Below are positions 1-4,655 of a stretch of DNA of 6,365 bases, one piece after another. Positions within the stretch are counted from its first letter, which is position 1. Every line of letters starts with the position of its first letter. The notes below the pieces were generated by a model that saw nothing but the letters and a program-made list of their open reading frames with translations, was not told the origin of the DNA and searched no databases. The DNA comes from Candidatus Thiomargarita nelsonii (GTDB lineage Bacteria; Pseudomonadota; Gammaproteobacteria; Beggiatoales; Beggiatoaceae): positions 1 to 6,365 of the forward strand of contig LUTY01000916.1 in NCBI GenBank assembly GCA_001640045.1. The letters are read 5' to 3'. A program made the position numbers and the translations under genes.

Positions 1-75
1 TGCTGCAAAGGTTTCAGCTACCTTACGAATAAAATCAGATGCAATCGCCTGCGATAGATATTCTCTTATCTTCAC
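1..75 (-). CDS. N-terminus of probable polysaccharide flippase (Wzx/MATE-like), 3' partial
   Basis: A reading frame begins at a GTG (75-73) and runs open to the left edge for 25 codons (MKIREYLSQAIASDF, then IRKVAETFAA). The GTG overlaps the asnB stop by four bases (GTGA), and a GGAAGG ribosome-binding sequence lies at 91-86, about 10 bases upstream. The start and coupling are therefore well supported, although the fragment is short. A short amphipathic lead followed by an RKVAETFAA-like stretch resembles the beginning of oligosaccharide flippases of the MATE/MVF superfamily, which move lipid-linked glycans across the inner membrane. The position, directly after asnB in a glycan operon, fits that role. 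The family call is inference from 25 residues; that a coupled gene starts here is much more certain. Confidence 0.55.
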   Translation of the reverse strand, partial: MKIREYLSQAIASDFIRKVAETFAA

Positions 76-1970
76 GCCACATATTCCTTCCACCAAAGCG
101 CAAAATTCAATAAATACCACACTTGTGGCCCTTTTCCCCGCTCAATGAGCCGCATAACTTCTGCTTTATCTAAAAAATCGGTTTTATCACAAAATGTACT
201 GAGTTCTTGGCGTGTTTGCTCACCCAGCTTATCAAAAAACCATTCGTACACTGGCACACCAAAGCCTTGCTTTTTCCTATCTATCAGTTCATCCGGTATT
301 AAGCCACGCACAGACTTTTTAAGAATATATTTGAGCGTACCGTTTCTAGTTTTGAGTGAAGTGGGTATGCTCATTGCTAATTCTACAAACTTATGATCCA
401 AAAAAGGCACACGCCCTTCAAGGCTGACTCCCATACTCATTTTATCGACACGCATCAACAAAAGCTCTGGGAGACGGAGATTAAGATCAAGATAACTCAT
501 CCAGTTAAGATGAGAGGTATCCCACGCATTTTCTTCAAAACGCTTCCGAATGGGTTTAAGTGCCTCCCATGAGGTGTAGTCTGAAAACTGTCCACGTAAA
601 CGCGGGGATAACAAACGCTGTTTTTGAATTTCAGTGAATGCCTCCGCACCACCCCAAAAGATGGGTTGATTGAGTGAACCACGACGCAGCCATTCATAAG
701 GAGAACTATGACTTTTACCGATAGCTTGTAAACCTATCATGCCTAATTTCTTAAATAAATTAGGAAACGGTAAATTAATGTAATTTTGTAGGTTCAGTGC
801 TTTTTTCCAGCCAGGATAACCCCAGAATAATTCATCCGCACCTTCGCCGACTTGACAAACGATAACACCATTATCACGCGCCAGCTTAGAAACGTAGTAC
901 ACTGGGACGCATACTGGATCAGCAATTGGCTCATCCTGCAAATGTACCATCTGGGGAAGAAAATCCATCAGATCATCAATGTTGAGCAATCGTTCATGGT
1001 ATTCCGCACTGACTTCATCTGCCATCTTACGAGCATAGTGCAACTCATTCTGATAGCTTTTATATTCTCCCTGATATCCAATGGAAAAAGTTTTGACCGT
1101 TTTTCCTTCACCTTCCGAAAACCGGGCGGCGTTGGTGCTGGAATCGATCCCACCGGAAAGAAATACGCCGACCGGTACATCGCTGACTTTACGCAATTTG
1201 ACTGCTGTTCGTAACTCTGCCAAAATGCGTTCTGCAATTTCAGCTTCAGATACCCCGGTAAGCGGAGTTGTATGTTCCCAAACCTCCCAGTAACGGTTTT
1301 CCCGAATATCACCATTTTCTTTGATACGCAACCATGTACCACCGGGTATTTTTTTAATGCCATCAAATAATGTATTTGGAGCCGGCGTGGTCAAAAAAGA
1401 AAGGTAATGATAAAAAGCCTCTTCATTGACTGTCCGTTTCTGAGCTGTATCTTGCAACAGTGCTTTTATCTCAGAGGCAAAGGTAATACGTCCATTGTGA
1501 ACACTGTAATATAAGGGTTTAATACCTATACGATCACGAATCAACCACAATTCTCGTTTTTTAGCATCCCATAATGCAATCGCAAACATGCCTCTGAACT
1601 TATGAACACAATCAATCCCCCACTGTTCAAAGGCATGAAGAATTACCTCCGTATCAGAATGGTCTGTTTTCCACTGGTGTCCACCCAACTTATTTAGCTC
1701 TTGACGAATTTCAGTATGGTTATAAATTTCACCATTAAAACTTACCCACAACGTTGCATCCTCATTACACATTGGCTGAGTGGCAGCGTTGGAGAGGTCA
1801 ATAATAGATAAACGACGATGCCCTAACCCCACGCGCCCATCACTTGAAACATAAGTACCTGCGCCATCTGGTCCACGGTGAGTCATGGTGTCACGCATTT
1901 TGGTGATATAGGGTTCCGTTATAATAAAACGACTGTTTTTAAAGGCTAGAGCCCCAATGATACCGCACAT
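72..1970 (-). CDS. asnB: Asparagine synthase (glutamine-hydrolysing)-type amidotransferase
   Basis: A complete 632-residue protein of the AsnB family, which moves ammonia from glutamine to an adenylated carboxylate. The N-terminal class II glutaminase (Ntn) domain begins Met-Cys-Gly, so Cys2 is the nucleophile once Met is removed. It shows GHRRLSIIDL (50-59), the NGEIYN oxyanion/glutamine-binding motif (79-84) and SDTE (105-108). The synthetase domain has the ATP pyrophosphatase loop LSGGIDSS (271-278), GEGADELFWGY (375-385), DKMSM (509-513), LEGRVPFLDH (517-526) and RKKQGFGVP (565-573). No key residue is missing, and the length matches family members found in polysaccharide loci. The ATG overlaps the upstream stop by one base (TAATG) and has only a weak ribosome-binding site, suggesting translational coupling. 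In such loci these enzymes may amidate a sugar carboxylate rather than free aspartate; the substrate here is not determinable. Codons 61-85 are duplicated at the end of the Sel1/TPR gene. Confidence 0.95.
   Translation of the reverse strand: MCGIIGALAFKNSRFIITEPYITKMRDTMTHRGPDGAGTYVSSDGRVGLGHRRLSIIDLSNAATQPMCNEDATLWVSFNGEIYNHTEIRQELNKLGGHQWKTDHSDTEVILHAFEQWGIDCVHKFRGMFAIALWDAKKRELWLIRDRIGIKPLYYSVHNGRITFASEIKALLQDTAQKRTVNEEAFYHYLSFLTTPAPNTLFDGIKKIPGGTWLRIKENGDIRENRYWEVWEHTTPLTGVSEAEIAERILAELRTAVKLRKVSDVPVGVFLSGGIDSSTNAARFSEGEGKTVKTFSIGYQGEYKSYQNELHYARKMADEVSAEYHERLLNIDDLMDFLPQMVHLQDEPIADPVCVPVYYVSKLARDNGVIVCQVGEGADELFWGYPGWKKALNLQNYINLPFPNLFKKLGMIGLQAIGKSHSSPYEWLRRGSLNQPIFWGGAEAFTEIQKQRLLSPRLRGQFSDYTSWEALKPIRKRFEENAWDTSHLNWMSYLDLNLRLPELLLMRVDKMSMGVSLEGRVPFLDHKFVELAMSIPTSLKTRNGTLKYILKKSVRGLIPDELIDRKKQGFGVPVYEWFFDKLGEQTRQELSTFCDKTDFLDKAEVMRLIERGKGPQVWYLLNFALWWKEYVA
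1716..1792 (-). repeat. asnB-internal copy 1 of the ~77-bp direct repeat
   Basis: This is the parental-looking copy, embedded in the intact glutaminase domain of asnB (codons about 61-85, covering the NGEIYN motif). The gene is uninterrupted on both sides, so this copy is native and the one at 3133-3209 is the displaced one, or derives from an asnB paralogue elsewhere. Confidence 0.95.
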
Positions 1971-2869
1971 TAAATACTATTATCTCTTTTGTATGAATAA
2001 ATGAGAAACATAGTGGCTATAAAAAATAGACTTATTAGCACTATCGGAAGTAAAGCCACAAAAAAGAAATTAAGGTTGTTAAAAAAATGCATATGTTCGT
2101 TTCTCTGACCTAATTCTTTTTCTATCTGCACATAATATTTTGTTCCCATCCAATATCTAAAGGGTGGCAATTTATGCCAAAATTTTTTCGCAGGTTCCAA
2201 AATAAGAACATTGTTATATAGGGAGAGATAATGCATATAATACTTATCCAAGCGTGCAGGATAAGCGACTTCTCCGTGGAATATGGGTTTTATCTCATTG
2301 AAATTGCCATCAAGCAATGCTCGATGAATATCTTGGGCACCGACTAAGTGTCCATCTCTTTCAAAAGTCACATTAAATGTCGGATCAAATATAACCCAAC
2401 GACCATTCACTAGGATTTCAATAATTGCATGAGCCGAATATCTATCTCCTAATGTCCTAAGTAATCCCACACGTCGCACTGTAAATTTTTTTGCAGCTAG
2501 GATACTCGCAAAAATTTCGGCCATCCCTGAACATGCTAAACCTTTCCCTTTTTGCACATGTTCAAAAAGAGATACTGCATCCCAAGGGGGATTAAGCTCA
2601 ACTTTATTGACCTTATTCATTAAAGACGACATTAGGGTCAAAGGTTCACTTTCTGGAAAAAATTGGACCCAGTATGATAAATCTGTTTTTTCATACTGGG
2701 GTTTTACTACTTGAAGGTCATTGACGAATTGGAAACGCGCAGCTAAACCTTTTTCTTTTAGCAACCAAAAGACATAAGCATCTATAGTTGCCACTACAAG
2801 TACTATGACTATAATGCGCCATCCGATTGATTTTAGGCGATAAGTATTTTTTTTAAGAATATTATTCAC
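1970..2869 (-). CDS. Membrane-anchored transglutaminase-like (papain-fold) protein
   Basis: A 299-residue protein starting at GTG (2869-2867). The GAGG ribosome-binding sequence followed by nine A bases sits just upstream, and the GTG overlaps the preceding stop as GTGAATAA. The frame stays open to 3058, but that extension reads the oxidoreductase remnant out of frame (basic, low-complexity residues), so the GTG is preferred. A basic N-terminus precedes a membrane segment at about residues 17-37; a second lies at about 267-291, followed by a basic tail (YKRDNSI). The domain between them should therefore be periplasmic. It carries a transglutaminase-core triad: Cys113 in GLACSGMAEIF, His147 in SAHAIIEI and Asp162 in WVIFDPTFN. 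Bacterial members of this fold can be proteases, amidases or acyl transferases. In a glycan operon beside an amidotransferase it may modify an amidated polymer or a surface protein, but this is inference. Its stop shares a base with the asnB start. Confidence 0.85.
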   Translation of the reverse strand: MNNILKKNTYRLKSIGWRIIVIVLVVATIDAYVFWLLKEKGLAARFQFVNDLQVVKPQYEKTDLSYWVQFFPESEPLTLMSSLMNKVNKVELNPPWDAVSLFEHVQKGKGLACSGMAEIFASILAAKKFTVRRVGLLRTLGDRYSAHAIIEILVNGRWVIFDPTFNVTFERDGHLVGAQDIHRALLDGNFNEIKPIFHGEVAYPARLDKYYMHYLSLYNNVLILEPAKKFWHKLPPFRYWMGTKYYVQIEKELGQRNEHMHFFNNLNFFFVALLPIVLISLFFIATMFLIYSYKRDNSI

Positions 2870-3126
2870 TTTTTTTTTCCTCAACTTCAAAGGCAATCTC
2901 CATAGCTTGCACCTGCTGCCACAATGGAATAGGCCACTCTCCACCCTGCTTAATCGCTTGAGCAAACATTTCCAATTCTTGCTTTTGCCCTTTATCCATC
3001 GTTTTGCTTTGAATGCCTTTGGCTTTGACACCAACAATATCCAATTTATGATAGTCATTCATCACCAATACTTTACCATCCACATAAACTTCCATTTGTT
3101 CTTTAAGAATTAGTTCCCAAAGCAGT
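2862..3126 (-). pseudogene. 3' remnant of a Gfo/Idh/MocA-type (bi-domain) oxidoreductase
   Basis: The frame closing at 2862 encodes about 80 residues resembling the extreme C-terminus of sugar oxidoreductases of the Gfo/Idh/MocA class, in particular the long dehydrogenase-plus-Gfo/Idh/MocA proteins of polysaccharide loci. Diagnostic stretches are LKEQMEVYVDGKVLVMNDY, DKGQKQELEMFAQAIKQGG and EWPIPLWQQVQAMEIAFEVE. The whole NAD-binding part and the active site are absent. Just upstream, in another frame, lies TALGTNS (3126-3106), matching the T-A-x-G-x-x-S that usually precedes KERxEVF in this family; a small deletion at about 3105 would explain the frame change. The homology starts immediately after the asnB-derived segment, so the 5' part was lost at that junction. 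An ATG at 3152 gives a 96-codon frame, but its first 15 or so residues come from out-of-frame asnB-derived and junction sequence. The remnant's stop still overlaps the transglutaminase start. Family assignment is from memory of conserved motifs, without a search. Confidence 0.7.
2867..2882 (-). promoter_or_regulatory. Ribosome-binding site and coupled GTG start with A9 tract
   Basis: The minus strand reads GAGG, then nine A bases (complement of T 2870-2878), then GTGAATAA, where the GTG start of the transglutaminase-like gene overlaps the TAA of the upstream frame. This fixes the start at 2869 and implies termination-reinitiation. The A9 tract is a possible slippage site. Confidence 0.65.
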
Positions 3127-4623
3127 CTAAGCATGGTTATAAATTTCACCATTAAAGCTTACCCACAACGTTGCATCCTCATTACACATTGGCTGAGTGG
3201 CAGCGTCGGCAATTAGCCCTTGTTTCAAATTCGCATCATCATAAATTAACGGCAAAGCCTTTTGATAATATTTTCTGGCCGTTTGACGATCACTTTTTAG
3301 CAAATAAATATGTCCTAAATTAATGGACCAAGCAAGGTTTTGCGGTTCTTTTTGGTGTGCTTTCTCAGTAAGAGTTTGGGCTTCATCAAATTTTCCTTGA
3401 GTGATTAATATCCATCCCAAACGGCCGTAAGCACCAGCATGTCCTTGTTTTGCTGCTTTGCGAAACCACTTGGTGGCTGAGATGTCATTTTGAGTGACTC
3501 CTTTGCCCTTAAAGTACATCACGCCTAAGTTGTATTGTGCCTCAGCATCTCCCTGTTCCGCTTTTTCAAGTACAGTGGACGCGGCTGAGGGGACCACAAG
3601 TTCGTCATCCGTCTCAGCTAATTCTGGCGACTCTTCTTGATTCTCAGCAGAGACAACGAAAGTATCTTGGTCTATCTGGGCTTCTTCAACTAGCAATTGT
3701 TGAGAATCTTGACTTTTAGCTAATTTGAGCTGCTCGAAAGCTGACCGAATCCACTCTAATTCACTTTGACAAGCTTTCACCTGCCAACCCTTTTCTATAA
3801 ACAATTCAAAATCGGCGATTGGTCCTTGTTCAAAGCTCGCGTCATCTGGAATTAAAGGTAATGCCTCTTGATAATACCTTCTGGCCGTTTGACGATCACC
3901 TTTTAGCAAATAAATATGTCCTAAGTTAATGGTCCAAGCAAACACCTGTGGTTGTTTTTGGTGCGCTTTCTCAGTAAGACTTTGAGCCTCATCAAATTTT
4001 CCTTGAGTGATTAATAACCACCCCAAACTGCCGTAAGCACCAGCATGTCCTTGTTCCGCCGCTTTGCGATACCATTTGGCTGCTTCAATATCATTTTGAG
4101 TGACTCCTTTGCCCTTGAGGTACATCACGCCTAAGTTGTATTGGGCTTGAGCATTTCCCTGTTGGGCCGCTTTGCGAAACCAGTTGGCGGCTTCAATGTC
4201 ATTCTGAGTGACTCCTTTGCCAAGGTAGTACATCACGCCTAACTCGTTTTGCGCGTAAGCCTGCCCCTGTTCAGCCGCCTTGTGAATCCACTTGGCGGCT
4301 TCAATGTTATTTTGAGTGACTCCGTCGCCATTGAGGTACATCACGCCTAAGTTGTATTGCGCTTGAGCATCTCCTTGTTCAGCCGCCTTACGAATCCACT
4401 TAGCAGCTTCAATGTAATTTTGAGTGACTCCGTCACCGGTTAAATACATCCAACCTAAGTTAAATTGCGCCTCAGCATCTCCCCGCTCCGCCTTTTCAAC
4501 TATCGCCTGAAAGGACGTCGCTTGAGATGAGGGACTCACAACTTCTTCTTGATTCTCAGCAGAAACAACGAAAGTAATTAAACCTAAAACAAATGCAATA
4601 AACCATTTTTTAAATCTCATCAT
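3127..4623 (-). CDS. Secreted Sel1/TPR repeat protein with internal duplication and asnB-derived tail
   Basis: A 498-residue predicted secreted protein. The start is ATG at 4623 or the adjacent ATG at 4620, behind a GGAGAGAGG ribosome-binding sequence. Residues 1-22 form a signal peptide (MMRFKKW, a hydrophobic core, then VVSA before ENQEE). Four 36-residue Sel1 repeats follow (about 49-84, 85-120, 121-156, 157-192; consensus AQYNLGVMYxxGxGVTQND). Two TPR-like units come next (193-225, 227-260), then a distinct segment DFELFIEKGWQVKACQSEL (271-289). A second block starts at 321 with TFVVSAENQEE, an exact repeat of residues 17-27. It then has one Sel1 repeat (359-394) and two TPR units (395-462), paralleling residues 157-271 without gaps. 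After residue 473 the protein switches to an AsnB segment (474-497) and ends at TAG. Such repeat proteins are usually periplasmic scaffolds for protein contacts. The function here is unknown, and the natural C-terminus seems to have been lost. Confidence 0.85.
   Translation of the reverse strand: MMRFKKWFIAFVLGLITFVVSAENQEEVVSPSSQATSFQAIVEKAERGDAEAQFNLGWMYLTGDGVTQNYIEAAKWIRKAAEQGDAQAQYNLGVMYLNGDGVTQNNIEAAKWIHKAAEQGQAYAQNELGVMYYLGKGVTQNDIEAANWFRKAAQQGNAQAQYNLGVMYLKGKGVTQNDIEAAKWYRKAAEQGHAGAYGSLGWLLITQGKFDEAQSLTEKAHQKQPQVFAWTINLGHIYLLKGDRQTARRYYQEALPLIPDDASFEQGPIADFELFIEKGWQVKACQSELEWIRSAFEQLKLAKSQDSQQLLVEEAQIDQDTFVVSAENQEESPELAETDDELVVPSAASTVLEKAEQGDAEAQYNLGVMYFKGKGVTQNDISATKWFRKAAKQGHAGAYGRLGWILITQGKFDEAQTLTEKAHQKEPQNLAWSINLGHIYLLKSDRQTARKYYQKALPLIYDDANLKQGLIADAATQPMCNEDATLWVSFNGEIYNHA
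3133..3209 (-). repeat. Partial copy of asnB (codons ~61-85), copy 2 of a direct repeat
   Basis: Bases 3133-3206 match 1716-1789 inside asnB at 73 of 74 positions; the one internal difference is 1740 a versus 3157 g, a synonymous Ser change. The match extends three more bases (to 3209) with one mismatch. Both copies have the same orientation and are 1417 bases apart. The copy is read in the native asnB frame as the last 24 sense residues before the final Ala of the Sel1/TPR protein, including the NGEIYN motif. It borders Sel1/TPR sequence on one side and the oxidoreductase remnant on the other. Confidence 0.95.
3205..3549 (-). repeat. Internal duplication of Sel1/TPR gene, copy B (residues 359-473)
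   Basis: This is the second copy of the Sel1-TPR-TPR block, more diverged at the amino-acid level (for example EAAKWY versus SATKWF, PLIPDDASFEQG versus PLIYDDANLKQG). It breaks off after Ile-Ala-Asp exactly where the asnB-derived sequence begins, so the breakpoint can be placed within a few bases around 3205-3209. Confidence 0.9.
3811..4155 (-). repeat. Internal duplication of Sel1/TPR gene, copy A (residues 157-271)
   Basis: This 345-base block encodes one Sel1 repeat, two TPR-like units and the ALPLIPDD...IAD linker. It aligns without gaps to 3205-3549 at a 606-base (202-codon) offset. Stretches are near-identical at the DNA level, for example the TTCTGGCCGTTTGACGATCAC region on the plus strand near 3879 and 3277. 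Copy A continues into DFELFIEKGWQV, whereas copy B is cut at IAD. Confidence 0.9.
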
Positions 4624-4627
4624 AATA

Positions 4628-4637
4628 TCCTCTCTCC
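4628..4637 (-). promoter_or_regulatory. Ribosome-binding site of the Sel1/TPR gene
   Basis: GGAGAGAGG on the minus strand lies about 5 bases before ATG 4623 and 8 before ATG 4620. Unlike the genes downstream, this gene has a strong site of its own and does not rely on coupling to an overlapping stop. The rest of the 32-base gap (4624-4655) contains an A/T homopolymer run but no clear hairpin terminator or promoter. Confidence 0.7.
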
Positions 4638-4655
4638 ATCAAAGGAAAAAAAAGG

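Noticed and set aside
145..1293. Open frames on the plus strand and in other frames across asnB (for example 145-396, 852-1214, 1366-968)
   Set aside because: They lie opposite or within a gene with intact family motifs throughout, have no ribosome-binding sites worth noting and encode nothing recognisable.
2870..3058. 5' extension of the transglutaminase-like frame to an ATG at 3058
   Set aside because: The added 63 residues are a basic out-of-frame reading of the oxidoreductase remnant. The GTG at 2869 has a GAGG site at proper distance and directly precedes a sensible basic N-terminus and membrane segment.
3133..3209. The ~77-bp repeat as an attachment site or mobile-element end
   Set aside because: It is coding sequence of asnB, with no integrase or transposase nearby and no inverted-repeat partner. 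A copied gene fragment explains it better.
3133..3216. 27-codon plus-strand frame beginning ATGGTTATAAAT
   Set aside because: It is the antisense of the asnB fragment, short, and without supporting signals.
3480..4480. Regular ~108-base repeats resembling a CRISPR or satellite array
   Set aside because: The period equals 36 codons and the repeats encode consecutive Sel1 units in one open frame. There are no unique spacers, so this is protein-repeat structure.
4624..4655. Possible terminator between the glycosyltransferase and the Sel1/TPR gene because of a T-rich run on the minus strand
   Set aside because: No stem of useful length precedes the T run on the minus strand; I see only a homopolymer in a short gap.
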